Assembly (NCBI GenBank): GCA_963698165.1
Contig: CAVOPT010000004.1
Location: 1,097,108 to 1,161,107, forward strand
Direction of reading: 5' to 3'
Length of the DNA: 64,000 nt
Origin: JAAYUJ01 sp963698165
GTDB lineage: Bacteria; Desulfobacterota; Syntrophobacteria; Syntrophobacterales; Syntrophobacteraceae
In this document: positions 36,159-43,939 of the stretch, in pieces
Layout: each line of letters starts with the position of its first letter
Numbering within the stretch: position 1 is the first letter of the stretch
Translations under genes and position numbers: made by a program
Notes under the pieces: generated by a model
The model's input: the letters and a program-made list of their open reading frames with translations, nothing else
The model's database searches: none
What the model was told of the DNA's origin: nothing

Positions 36159-36467
36159 CTAATCCGTCTTCTCCTGGGCAGTGGCCACCATTGCAGGAGA
36201 TATGTCCACTCCCACGAGTTCCAATTCCGGTAGCGACCGTCGCAGCGCCACGAGGAGCCATCCTGGTCCCGTGCCAATGTCCAAGATGGGTCCTGCGCGA
36301 CAGTAAAGCCCCACATGATCAGCGACCAAGGCGTAATGCCTGCTGAAGACCTCCGTTTGGCTGATGGCGTTATAAAAAACCGATCCAGGCCAGGGAATTC
36401 CCTCCGGGTGCCCGCGACGAAGCAAGTCTCGCCACCAAGTAGTGATGTGTTCTTCCAAAACGACCAA
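36159..36467 (-). pseudogene. truncated class I SAM-dependent methyltransferase
   Basis: 102 codons. An N-terminal helical region is followed by motif I (ILDIGTGPGWLL) and motif II (LVGVDISPAM), after which the frame stops at AQEKTD. Class I methyltransferases need about 100 further residues for motifs III-VI, so this is the 5' half of a gene. The downstream sequence up to the ArsR promoter shows no continuation in another frame that I could follow. It is probably a relic left at a rearrangement boundary. Confidence 0.7.
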
Positions 36468-36509
36468 GATAAGCGATCAGGCGCGGCGGCCTGGGAGCCG
36501 GAACCAACA

Positions 36510-37095
36510 TCACCGAGCTTCTTCGCCGATGCCTGCATCCCAGGGTCGGGCGCTCGGATTCACCCCAGCGCGGGGGGCACTATGGAGCTGTTTGAAGACG
36601 TTCTCGATTTCTTCTCCGTAGATTCCTTTGGCGGGAACTTCTTTGTAGCTGGACCCGTCGAATCGGTAGCGAACGACCATGCCGTGAGAAGCGCTCACGT
36701 GGCTGAACGATTCCAGAATCGCCATGCCATTCAACCGCTCCCGCAACACCCAGACCTCGGAACCGAAAACCTCCCCGAGGAGGCGCTTGGTGCGTCCGTC
36801 AAGAATGGCGTAAGGACACCCTCCCTTACCGCAGGTCGAAGTGTTCTGGACGAAATGATCAGGTGTGCCGTCCTCGTCCAGATCGACAGGCACCGTTAAA
36901 ACCCTGCCGTTGTTTCTTTCCAGATCCGTCTCCATATCGAAACCCGGGGGGGATGCGGTCGGTGAAGTCATCAGGGGGCACGATCCATTGACCGTCCTGC
37001 ACGTTGAATCCGACACGGATTGAGGTTGGCTCCAGCGCCGCCGCCAGGTGTGGGCAAAGGCCAATTACGATCACGAAGCAAACGTGGATTATCAT
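36510..37095 (-). pseudogene. exported protein gene with a frameshift in a C7 tract
   Basis: ATG 37095 opens a frame with a signal peptide (HVCFVIVIGLCPHLAAALE) and a mature part ending ...TDRIPPGF. The continuation is DMETDLERNNGRVLTVPVDLDEDG...KGGCPYAILDGRTK in the neighbouring frame down to 36510. Removing one base of the seven-base homopolymer at 36946-36952 joins them seamlessly. The product would be about 195 residues with a LDEDGTPD calcium-like loop. Either a real frameshift or a sequencing error is possible. Its start overlaps the stop of the upstream gene. Confidence 0.7.
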
Positions 37096-37436
37096 CGCTT
37101 GGTTATCCGACCTTGTGTGACCAGCCGATGCACGGCATGGACGATCACGACAAATAATGGCAGAAAAAGGAGGAAAACGAACAACCACACTGCCACGTGC
37201 CCGCCATGAAAGGCATTATGGATCGCCCTCTTGTGGGGCCCGTAAAGATACAGTTACCCCGGGACTGCAACCAGCAGTGGGAGAACCATGCCTGCGACAG
37301 ACACCCAGAACCTCCGCCGCCATCGAATTGCGATAACCCAGCCGTTCGCTGCCAACAGTGCAGGCACGATGATCAGCGAACCAAAAGATATGCTCATTCC
37401 GTCCCAGCTACCGGTGCCACTCGTGGATTCAATCAA
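37092..37436 (-). pseudogene. membrane protein gene with in-frame TAA and missing 5' end
   Basis: From 37436 the frame reads two hydrophobic segments (SFGSLIIVPALLAANGWVI and VSVAGMVLPLLVAV), then a TAA at 37254-37256. It then continues in the same frame as LYLYGPHKRAIHNAFHGGH and a third helix (WLFVFLLFLPLFVVIV) to a TGA that overlaps the next gene's ATG. The continuity across the stop shows a nonsense-mutated gene. Its natural start appears lost: the frame begins at a TTG 5 bases from the integron's distal boundary. Confidence 0.65.
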
Positions 37437-37471
37437 CGCGTATCGTTAGCCTTTCTACAAGATTCATTCTA

Positions 37472-38833
37472 TCAACGGAGCATCACGCGAATTACACTCT
37501 TCAGAGAATCGCCCAGATTTACAGGATCCCTGTTGTCTTCTGTAATAGAGTGGATCTCGTCAAGGACTGCTTCGAGAGCACGTTTCTTACTCTTCAAATC
37601 AGAGGCGATCCTCGCCATCCCAATTCCAGTAAGACTGGAACCAAGTGCCTCTCCAAGGTTTTTACTCTCCCACCCCCGAGCTTCCGCCTCCGTACGCTTG
37701 CCCTCACAGCTCAAAATCCCCTCAGCGGCGTCTTCGATCTCCGAGCGAATAAAGCGTTCCAACATTCGGAGCTTGCCCGCAGTTGCACCGGGCTGCGCAA
37801 GTACATCATCGATTGTTGCACACAATTTGTCAGCCATCCCATTGACGTGTGACGAGGTCAGCGCCTCGACTGTATGAGATATGTCAACGGACGGCCTCTC
37901 GCTGTCCGTTTTCTCATCGTCGCGAACTTGTAGCGCGTTGATGATCCGGGCCACCTGCTCGTCGAAGGAAGCTGGATTCCGCCAACGAGAAAAGTCGGGG
38001 ATGAAATATGAGCGGATTTCTCGTGCAAGATCTCTGCCCACGTCAGCGTCGAACCACTCCCATTTCTGAATCTCCTCGATCGAGGCTAAGCCGATCGGGA
38101 AAAGGACTCTGGCACTGCAATGTTGCTCCCTGGCGAGTGCATCAAGAATCTCCGTCTTTACCCAATGGCTTTTCATGCTGTTCTGCGATAGAACAACTAT
38201 CAGTTTGTCGAATGTCGCGATTGCCTTCTTAACCTGGTCCCGTATTCGCTCCCCTGGGCGTATATCCTCTGAGGCGAACCAGACTTGTATTCCATTCCGG
38301 CGGAGGGCGGCCGCCAACTTCTGAGCGAAGGCCTCATCCTGGTGAGAATAGCTGATGAAACAGGAGAGGAATGATTTGGTGGCAGCGTGAGATTCTCCCG
38401 TAGGTAAGACAGCGTATTGTCGAATCCATGCAGATAACTCGGCGAAGCCGACCAAATGGAGATCGTGGCGTGCTTGACTGAGTTCGATCGCTCCACTGGT
38501 GAACCCACTTGCGGAGACTATGATGGCGTTGGGTACGCCGATGTGTGATTTTACGCCCAGCAAGCCGCGGGCTATCTCCACGCCAACTGGCCTGTCCTGT
38601 TTATACTTCTTGCACTCGATTATCCAAGAGGTCTGTAATCCCGATCGGTCAGCAGAGCTGACGGCGAGGATGTCATAGCCTCCGTCCCGGGAAGGTGGGG
38701 TGAGGTTGACTTCCCAACCAACAGAGGCCAGTAGCTCCGCCACGACTTCCTCAAACTCTCGCGGCTCAAGCTCATGTAATGTCCGGGGATCGGACTTCAA
38801 TCTGAGTATCTGCTCTCTGGTACTCATTGCCAT
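37472..38833 (-). CDS. restriction-endonuclease-like (Mrr-type) and TIR fusion protein
   Basis: 453 residues in the last cassette. Residues about 15-130 form an Mrr/REase_cat-like PD-(D/E)xK domain: FEEVVAELLASVGWEV, then SRDGGYDILAV (Asp) and WIIECKKYK (E-x-K). Residues about 160-290 form a TIR domain: FLSCFISYSHQDEAFAQKL, GIQVWFASEDIRPGERI, VVLSQNSMKSHWVKTEI with the conserved Glu of the NAD-hydrolysing TIR site. A helical tail of about 130 residues follows. Many bacterial TIR proteins deplete NAD+ in phage defence, and this pairing suggests nuclease sensing coupled to a TIR effector, which is inference. Confidence 0.85.
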   Translation of the reverse strand: MAMSTREQILRLKSDPRTLHELEPREFEEVVAELLASVGWEVNLTPPSRDGGYDILAVSSADRSGLQTSWIIECKKYKQDRPVGVEIARGLLGVKSHIGVPNAIIVSASGFTSGAIELSQARHDLHLVGFAELSAWIRQYAVLPTGESHAATKSFLSCFISYSHQDEAFAQKLAAALRRNGIQVWFASEDIRPGERIRDQVKKAIATFDKLIVVLSQNSMKSHWVKTEILDALAREQHCSARVLFPIGLASIEEIQKWEWFDADVGRDLAREIRSYFIPDFSRWRNPASFDEQVARIINALQVRDDEKTDSERPSVDISHTVEALTSSHVNGMADKLCATIDDVLAQPGATAGKLRMLERFIRSEIEDAAEGILSCEGKRTEAEARGWESKNLGEALGSSLTGIGMARIASDLKSKKRALEAVLDEIHSITEDNRDPVNLGDSLKSVIRVMLR

Positions 38834-38850
38834 TCAATTCCTGTGTGTCA

Positions 38851-39116
38851 GGCTAACGGGCTGCGAGATAAGCTGCATCCCATTGGGCGCGGGAGCTGCG
38901 CTTTTTGCAGCTCACGTGACAAGGGGACGCAGCCGCGAAGCGGTGCAGCTTCATTGAGCGGATAGGCGGCGCGAAGCGCCGACTGTGCGTTCAATGATCT
39001 CGCAGCCCGATAAGCGGTGCGCAGCGCCGCTTATCGCTGGGCCTGAGCTGGGGCTGGAAGCGGGAGCGACGCAGGAGCGGACGCTGTAAGCCGTCAGCTC
39101 CAGGCCAATGTTAGGC
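38851..39116 (-). repeat. attC site (long form, carries 178-bp insert copy 1)
   Basis: The ends are GGCTAAC (38851-38857) and GTTAGGC (39110-39116). With the insert 38858-39035 removed, the remainder folds as an ordinary attC of about 88 bp: GGGCCTGAGCTG pairs with CAGCTCCAGGCC. The stop of the protease-TIR cassette lies in the R-box. Confidence 0.8.
38858..39035. mobile_element. 178-bp attC-inserted structured element, copy 1
   Basis: Near-identical to 40215-40392 and 41623-41800, with a few substitutions (CATCCCATTGGGCGCGGGAG here). GGGCTGCGAGAT (38858-38869) pairs with ATCTCGCAGCCC (38997-39008), enclosing AAGCTGCA/TGCAGCTT and a GAGCTGC-TTTTT-GCAGCTC hairpin. A terminal hairpin GATAAGCGG/CCGCTTATC (39009-39035) follows. 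Confidence 0.75.
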
Positions 39117-40172
39117 GACTTCGCTCGGCGACATTGTCTTCGACACTAGGCGCAAACTCTCCAACAATCGCTCATACCCGTCATCAGAATACAAATTGAC
39201 CCACTGGAACGCTCCCAGGCGATCGGGCACAGCACATTCCTCCAAGCGCACTGGAATGAGGAAAATCACGTCGTCCGGCTTCTCGTCTGCGATATCGAGA
39301 GCAATTTTGATTTCTTTTTGTACGTATCCGGACTTGGAGACCGAACGGTTAGAAAGGCAGATGAGAATTGCTTGCGATGCTCGGACTGCCTTGCGGATTT
39401 CCAAATCCCATTTCTTCCCGGGCAGTATGTCTAGTTCATCCAACCACGGGCGAATGCCATCACCCTTGAGTTGGCGATAGAGGTTGCGTACCGCAGGCTT
39501 ATCGTCAGATGCGTGACAAAGAAACACTTGGATATGCTCCACGACCCTAGGTGAAGGCTGCCCAGGGTGTAGGGTAATCCCGACCACGGACCGCGCAAGC
39601 GTGGAACTGGGAATAACAAATGCCGCTCTCCCGGAAGCGTCTCTTGCGGCAATGATCCCAATGACTCCGCCGGATGCGATATCGAGAACGGGACCACCGC
39701 TAAATCCGGGCTGGATTCCGTAGCCAACCTCGGAGTTTGTGTCGATCTGAAGCTGACCATTTGCCGTTCTCCCAGCGACCATGCCTGCCGCCCATACCCC
39801 TTCGCTGAATCCGGACGGGAATCCAAATACGCGAACGGCGTGACCCTGCACATTTGAATCGGCTATGAATACAGCGTCGCAGGCGTCTGGTGGAGCAGGT
39901 GCACTCAGTTTGAGAACTGCGACATCCTCATCTGGAAGCCACAATTTGACGCTCGCACGCCACGTGCTCGCGCCTCCGGCAAAAGGGAAGTCGACCTTCA
40001 GGTCGCCCGATGGTGTTGCTTCGCCTCCAGCTCTGTGAGGAGCAGAGATCAAATGTGCGCAGGTCACCACCTCGAAAGGTCCCAGAAGGATACCCGTGCC
40101 GCTAACGTAGTAAGCGCCGTCGGACGAGTGGCAATAGATTCGACAGAGACCCTTTAGAAGTTCGCTTGACAA
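39111..40172 (-). CDS. trypsin-like serine protease and TIR fusion protein
   Basis: 353 residues. The N-terminal half is a chymotrypsin-fold protease with His in VVTCAHLI, Asp in DEDVAVLKL and Ser in PGFSGGPVLD; no signal peptide is present, so it should be cytoplasmic. From about residue 213 a TIR domain follows: HIQVFLCHASDDKPAVRNLYRQL, IRPWLDELDILPGKKW, ICLSNRSVSKSGYVQKEI with the conserved Glu. Protease-TIR fusions suggest proteolytic control of, or by, a TIR effector, possibly in phage defence; no experiment is implied. The stop lies in the attC R-box, and the next attC R-box lies about 35 bases upstream of the start. Confidence 0.87.
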   Translation of the reverse strand: MSSELLKGLCRIYCHSSDGAYYVSGTGILLGPFEVVTCAHLISAPHRAGGEATPSGDLKVDFPFAGGASTWRASVKLWLPDEDVAVLKLSAPAPPDACDAVFIADSNVQGHAVRVFGFPSGFSEGVWAAGMVAGRTANGQLQIDTNSEVGYGIQPGFSGGPVLDIASGGVIGIIAARDASGRAAFVIPSSTLARSVVGITLHPGQPSPRVVEHIQVFLCHASDDKPAVRNLYRQLKGDGIRPWLDELDILPGKKWDLEIRKAVRASQAILICLSNRSVSKSGYVQKEIKIALDIADEKPDDVIFLIPVRLEECAVPDRLGAFQWVNLYSDDGYERLLESLRLVSKTMSPSEVA

Positions 40173-40207
40173 GTTGTCTTCTCCGTCCCTTGATCCTTAG
40201 ACCTGCC

Positions 40208-40495
40208 GCCTAACGGGCTGCGAGATAAGCTGCATCCCCTTGGGCGCGTGAGCTGCGCTTTTTGCAGCTCACGTGACAAGGGGACGCAGCCGCGAAGCGG
40301 TGCAGCTTCATTGAGCGGATAGGCGGCGCGGAGCGCCGACTGTGCGCTCAATGATCTCGCAGCCCGATAAGCGGTGCGCAGCGCCGCTTATCGCAAGATT
40401 AAGCAGCGGCGCCGAAATACCGTGGACTACCGCCAAAGACGACCAACTTTCACGCGCCCACGGATTGCGCCGTCTGCTTCAATCTTTGGTTCGTC
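40208..40495 (-). repeat. attC site (long form, carries 178-bp insert copy 2)
   Basis: GCCTAAC at 40208-40214 and a degenerate GTTCGTC at 40489-40495. Without the insert the arms AAGATTAAGCAG and CTGCTTCAATCTT, CGGCGC/GCGCCG and CCGTGG/CCACGG give a regular imperfect dyad. The stop of the downstream cassette gene lies 3-5 bases away. Confidence 0.7.
40215..40392. mobile_element. 178-bp attC-inserted structured element, copy 2
   Basis: Same boundaries relative to the R-box as copies 1 and 3. Differences from copy 3 are few (GGCGCGGAGCGCC and GTGCGCTCAATG here). A minus-strand open frame crosses it without start signals. Confidence 0.75.
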
Positions 40496-40497
40496 AT

Positions 40498-41070
40498 CTA
40501 TGTCTTACCGCCGAAGTAGAAGACCATCTTGTCAGAAGGGCGTACGAATATCAGCTCAGCAGCGGACGGTCTTAAACCGTGAAAGACTATGCTCCACGAG
40601 TACACGTAGAAATCGCTCGATCTCAGAGCTTTCTCAGTAGGAAACCATGGAATCTCGCCCGAGACGAGCCATGGGCCCACAAACGCCACGGCATCATCGA
40701 GAACTTCTGGGAGTTGGTCCCCACGATACCACCCATCATCGAACTCCTTCTTACGTGCTGTAAGCTCTTCTATGCTGACATTCTTTATCTTGATAGCGTA
40801 GGCATCGAGATGATCCCCAGTTAAAGAACGTCCAGAGACATAGCTGTTTACCACCTTCTCGGTTCTTTCTGCCCCAAGACCACACCAGTTCAGGACGAAG
40901 GCAACGTCCTGGGGAGAAGCCGAATCGATTCTGCTTCGATTCCCAGGCCCTACGCTGTAAGCGACAAAGCTCACAATTGCGATAGCCACAACCAGGGAAA
41001 TCGCTCCGCAAATCATGAGAAGCGATTTGACAACTCTTAATGCTGTTTCACGTTTCACTCGTACTTGCAT
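40498..41070 (-). CDS. cassette-encoded membrane-anchored protein, 190 aa
   Basis: One N-terminal transmembrane helix (VVKSLLMICGAISLVVAIAIVSFVAY, about residues 13-38) is followed by a soluble domain of about 150 residues. Recognisable elements are DVAFVLNWCGLG near the helix and a C-terminal strand ELIFVRPSDKMVFYFGG. The family is not recognised. It is flanked by attC sites on both sides: the R-box GTTCGAC lies 4 bases upstream of its ATG, so transcription probably comes from the array promoter or an upstream cassette. Confidence 0.65.
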   Translation of the reverse strand: MQVRVKRETALRVVKSLLMICGAISLVVAIAIVSFVAYSVGPGNRSRIDSASPQDVAFVLNWCGLGAERTEKVVNSYVSGRSLTGDHLDAYAIKIKNVSIEELTARKKEFDDGWYRGDQLPEVLDDAVAFVGPWLVSGEIPWFPTEKALRSSDFYVYSWSIVFHGLRPSAAELIFVRPSDKMVFYFGGKT

Positions 41071-41074
41071 CCTT

Positions 41075-41138
41075 GTCGAACGGGCTGCTCAGGGGCGGCG
41101 CGGTTTATGCGCCGTCCACTGAAGCAGCAAGGTTAGCC
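41075..41138 (-). repeat. attC site, 64 bp
   Basis: GTCGAAC (41075-41081) and GTTAGCC (41132-41138) flank an imperfect dyad GGGCTGCTCAGGGGCGGCGC / GCGCCGTCCACTGAAGCAGC around GGTTTAT. It carries no insert. Confidence 0.8.
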
Positions 41139-41594
41139 CTATCGTGGTCTTACCTTCTCTTTGATCTTGTCCGCCACCGGCCTCGGGAATACCTTGTATA
41201 ACGCCTCTGGGTTGGCCTGTATGTCCTTCATGCTGATAAAGTGGGTGACCTCGAATCGTTTCTTTTCGACTGCCGCCACTCGGACCGCGCCCTCATTTAC
41301 AGTTGTATCGGCCTCTTTTACAGTCACCCACAAATAGAATTTTGGATAGGCAATGCCCGTCTGCGTGGGGCCGTCTCGGAGCATTTCGTAGGTTACCCCT
41401 GGCGCCGATGTGTGGCCGACGCCGAAGTATGTTTTCAGATCCCGAGTCATCAGGTTGGCAAAGTCCGCTGATTCGGGGACATTCGCCTGGATATGCGACT
41501 CGGCCATCTCGTCTAAGACAGATTGCGCCAAGGATATGAGCGGGGTCGCAATGGCAATCAGGCCCAGGAAGGCCGCCGCATGATAGACTTTCAT
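41139..41594 (-). CDS. cassette-encoded secreted protein, 151 aa
   Basis: I place the start at ATG 41594, which yields a clear signal peptide (AAAFLGLIAIATPLISLAQS). The longer frame to 41759 runs back through the attC and its 178-bp insert. The mature protein has a C-terminal region with AVRVAAVEKKRFEVTHFIS and KIKEKVRPR, and may be periplasmic. The family is not recognised. The stop codon is adjacent to the attC R-box at 41132-41138. Confidence 0.65.
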   Translation of the reverse strand: MKVYHAAAFLGLIAIATPLISLAQSVLDEMAESHIQANVPESADFANLMTRDLKTYFGVGHTSAPGVTYEMLRDGPTQTGIAYPKFYLWVTVKEADTTVNEGAVRVAAVEKKRFEVTHFISMKDIQANPEALYKVFPRPVADKIKEKVRPR

Positions 41595-41615
41595 CGGGTG
41601 TGCCTCATTCAATTG

Positions 41616-41854
41616 GGCTAACGGGCTGCGAGATAAGCTGCATCCCCTTGGGCGCGTGAGCTGCGCTTTTTGCAGCTCACGTGACAAGGGGACGCAGCCG
41701 CGAAGCGGTGCAGCTTCATTGAGCGGATAGGCGGCGCGAAGCGCCGACTGTGCGTTCAATGATCTCGCAGCCCGATAAGCGGTGCGCAGCGCCGCTTATC
41801 GTTGCCAGTAAGCGGCTTGCCGAAGGCAAGTCCGCTTGAGTGGCGGGGTTAGGC
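41616..41854 (-). repeat. attC site (long form, carries 178-bp insert copy 3)
   Basis: GGCTAAC (41616-41622) and GTTAGGC (41848-41854). With 41623-41800 removed, the rest is a classic 61-bp attC: GTAAGCGG...TCCGCTTG around CTTGCCGAAGGCAAG. Confidence 0.82.
41623..41800. mobile_element. 178-bp attC-inserted structured element, copy 3
   Basis: Third copy, same length and same insertion point directly after the R-box AAC. Its terminal hairpin GATAAGCGG...CCGCTTATC (41774-41800) is intact. Confidence 0.75.
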
Positions 41855-41904
41855 CCTGGTGCTACGCAGTGACACAGGCCAGCGAACAACGAAAGGAAAA
41901 GACG

Positions 41905-42105
41905 ATGGACGACGAACGATACAAAGCGATCATGGCCGCGCTTGGCATGCCAAACAGCCGAAGCCTGCTGCAAGCGTTGCAGCAGGTGGCCAACGAGGTG
42001 GCGCAGGAAACGCAGGCCGCAGAGCGCGAGCGGTGCGCGAGGCTGTGCGACGACATGGTTCTTTACACGGGGTATGACTGCGCCACCGCAATTCGGCGGG
42101 CCTAA
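41905..42105 (+). CDS. cassette gene in reverse orientation, 66-aa hypothetical protein
   Basis: ATG 41905 has AAAGGAA upstream. The short protein is helical (SLLQALQQVANEVAQETQAAERE) with a C-terminal CARLCDDM segment, similar in style to small phage or cassette proteins; the family is not assigned. Its TAA lies inside the attC R-box GCCTAAC at 42100-42106. It is the only plus-strand cassette gene in the array, so either the cassette has a reversed gene or its attC is read in the opposite sense. Confidence 0.6.
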   Translation: MDDERYKAIMAALGMPNSRSLLQALQQVANEVAQETQAAERERCARLCDDMVLYTGYDCATAIRRA

Positions 42106-42151
42106 CGGGCCGCTCAGCTGCCGAAGGTCAGCTGGAGTGGCGATGTTAGGC
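42100..42151. repeat. attC site, 52 bp
   Basis: A compact symmetrical site: GCCTAAC (42100-42106) and GTTAGGC (42145-42151) flank GGGCCGCTCAGCTG / CAGCTGGAGTGGC with a CCGAAGGT centre. Both ends have the consensus R-box, so orientation cannot be told from the ends alone. Confidence 0.88.
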
Positions 42152-42280
42152 TTTCCTGTATTTCCTGTATTGCTGATTAACTGAGATATAGGACGAATTC
42201 CGCTCTTCATAAAGACAAATTAAGATCGAACAAAGAATTTCCATTTTCGCTGGTCCCATTATAAGGGAAGCTTGCAATTG

Positions 42281-42859
42281 CTAGCTTCTTTGCAGGGCCT
42301 CCTCAATGACGTTTTTTAGGCCAGATAGGCCAACCACTCGATGGTCCAGTACGGGCAACCCAGTCTGGTTGCTGAAGTGCTCGACACGGTCCCGATATAG
42401 CTCCATGTTGTTCAGAGAATCTACTAGAATGATCCCCTTGAGCATATTGAACCGACGACGATTTTCTTCCCTGGTGCCTGTGATCAGGCTTTCGGAAAAT
42501 TCTATGAAGCCTGGCGTCAAGAAAAAGAAATGATGATCTGGATCGACATCCAACAGTTTGCCTTGCCCACCCAGAAGGCAATCTATGCAGTTCAAGCCGT
42601 CCACTTTGATGGTGCCACATTCAGCCATTAAAGCGTACATTTCGTTGTTGAATCCCAGGCATAGGTCACCATAGACAACAACCGGGTTGCTTTTACGATG
42701 CTTACTCAGAGAGGCTTTAAGGACATCGTGAAGTTTCCGATAATCCAAGTGCAAGTATTTGTTCAAAAAAATGGCATCGGCTACGATTGACCTACGTGAA
42801 ATCAGGATCTTGATCTCCGGCTGCAAAATACCACACGAGATAAGCAGCTTTTTCCCCAT
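42281..42859 (-). CDS. DUF1638-family protein in an integron cassette
   Basis: I use ATG 42859, preceded closely by GGGGAGAG; ATG 42880 is an alternative. The protein of about 192 residues starts MGKKLLISCGILQPEI, then DAIFLNKYLHLDYRKLHDVLK, VVVYGDLCLGFNNEMY, IDCLLGG and DHHFFFLTPGFIEFSE. This is the pattern of DUF1638, whose genes often occur near corrinoid methyltransferases in anaerobes. No such partner is present here. The frame extends to 43027, but that part crosses an attC site and is not coding. Confidence 0.8.
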   Translation of the reverse strand: MGKKLLISCGILQPEIKILISRRSIVADAIFLNKYLHLDYRKLHDVLKASLSKHRKSNPVVVYGDLCLGFNNEMYALMAECGTIKVDGLNCIDCLLGGQGKLLDVDPDHHFFFLTPGFIEFSESLITGTREENRRRFNMLKGIILVDSLNNMELYRDRVEHFSNQTGLPVLDHRVVGLSGLKNVIEEALQRS

Positions 42860-42895
42860 CTCTCCCCGCCCTGTGTTCATAATTTCAGTCCACCA

Positions 42896-42968
42896 GCCTA
42901 ACGTTACGCTTAACCTGTGAGCGACGAGCGTCAGCGAGAAGCGAATCAGGTTGAAGCGATTGTTGGAC
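42896..42968 (-). repeat. attC site, 73 bp
   Basis: GCCTAAC (42896-42902) and GTTGGAC (42962-42968) flank a dyad GCTTAACCTG / CAGGTTGAAGC with a GAGCGACGAGCGTCAGCGAG centre. It lies 16 bases upstream of the DUF1638 ATG at 42880 (37 bases from ATG 42859). Confidence 0.82.
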
Positions 42969-43777
42969 GAAGCCGCTACGCGGCGGAAGAAACCTGAAAT
43001 CGGTGTATAACTCCCGGCGTTGCCCAATTCCGGGCACCATCACAACAAAGGGAGATATACCATGGACCAGGCTGAAACGATTCGATTTGATGAGCTTTAT
43101 CAGCGTCACCTGCGTTTGCTCAAACTACAGGGCAAGAGCCAAAAGACCATTGATGCCTACGCTCGAGCCGTGCGCCGGATCACAGCTCATTTCGATTGCT
43201 GCCCCGATCAACTGACCCTGGAGCAACGGGAAAAGTACTTCTCCGACCTGGTGGAGTCCCATTCCTGGAGTACGGTCAAAATTGACCGCAATGGTCTGCA
43301 GTTTTTCTGGAAACATGTTCTTGAACGCGACTGGGAGTGGGTCAAGATGGTCAAAGCTCCCAAGATACGCTCCCTGCCCGATATTCTCACCACCGCCGAA
43401 GTGGAGCAGTTGATCGGTGCCACACGCAACCTGCGCTACCGGGTCTTTCTCCTGGCCACCTACTCCATGGGCCTGCGGCTCTCGGAGACCCTGGCGCTGC
43501 AGGCGGGCGATGTGGACGGTCAGCGCAAATTGGTTCATATCCGTCGCGGCAAGGGCCACAAGGATCGTTTCGTCCCTTTGCCGGATCTCACCTATCAGGC
43601 ATTGCGGGCTCTATGGTGCAAGCATCGCAATCCCTGCTGGTTGTTCCCCAATGCCGTGGGCTCAGCCGAGCGCATCCGCAGCGCCACCACGCACATGGAT
43701 CGCGGCGGCACTCAGGCTGCCATGAAAGCGGTGGTGGACCAGTGCGGCATTAAAAAAAAGTCTCTGTCCACTCCCTG

Positions 43778-43810
43778 CGCCATTATGTCGAGTTCAGAAT
43801 TATGCCGAGT
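43778..43810 (+). repeat. RIT left terminal inverted repeat, 33 bp
   Basis: Perfect reverse complement of 47208-47240; begins CGCCATTATGTCGAG and ends ATTATGCCGAGT. Confidence 0.92.
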
Positions 43811-43939
43811 CAGATCATCATCTGACTCTCAAGGCCTTGCTCACCAACAGGCTATCGTCTCTCCATAGCCCTTCCAACTCAACATAATTCTGGATCATGT
43901 TCCTCCTTGCATATTCGCTTATCAAACAAGGAGGACAAC

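Noticed and set aside
40154..40351. Open frame across the 178-bp element (also in 41139-41759) giving a shared N-terminal SALRAAYPLNEAAPL peptide
   Set aside because: It has no ribosome binding site, exists because the repeat lacks stops in that frame, and is fused to unrelated downstream sequence in the two copies. Treated as non-coding.
43752..43759. A8 tract as a programmed frameshift site in the IS91-associated recombinase
   Set aside because: Programmed shifting at A-runs is known in some insertion sequences, but here the gene is already split by the RIT element and other homopolymer indels occur in the window. A one-base loss is the simpler reading.
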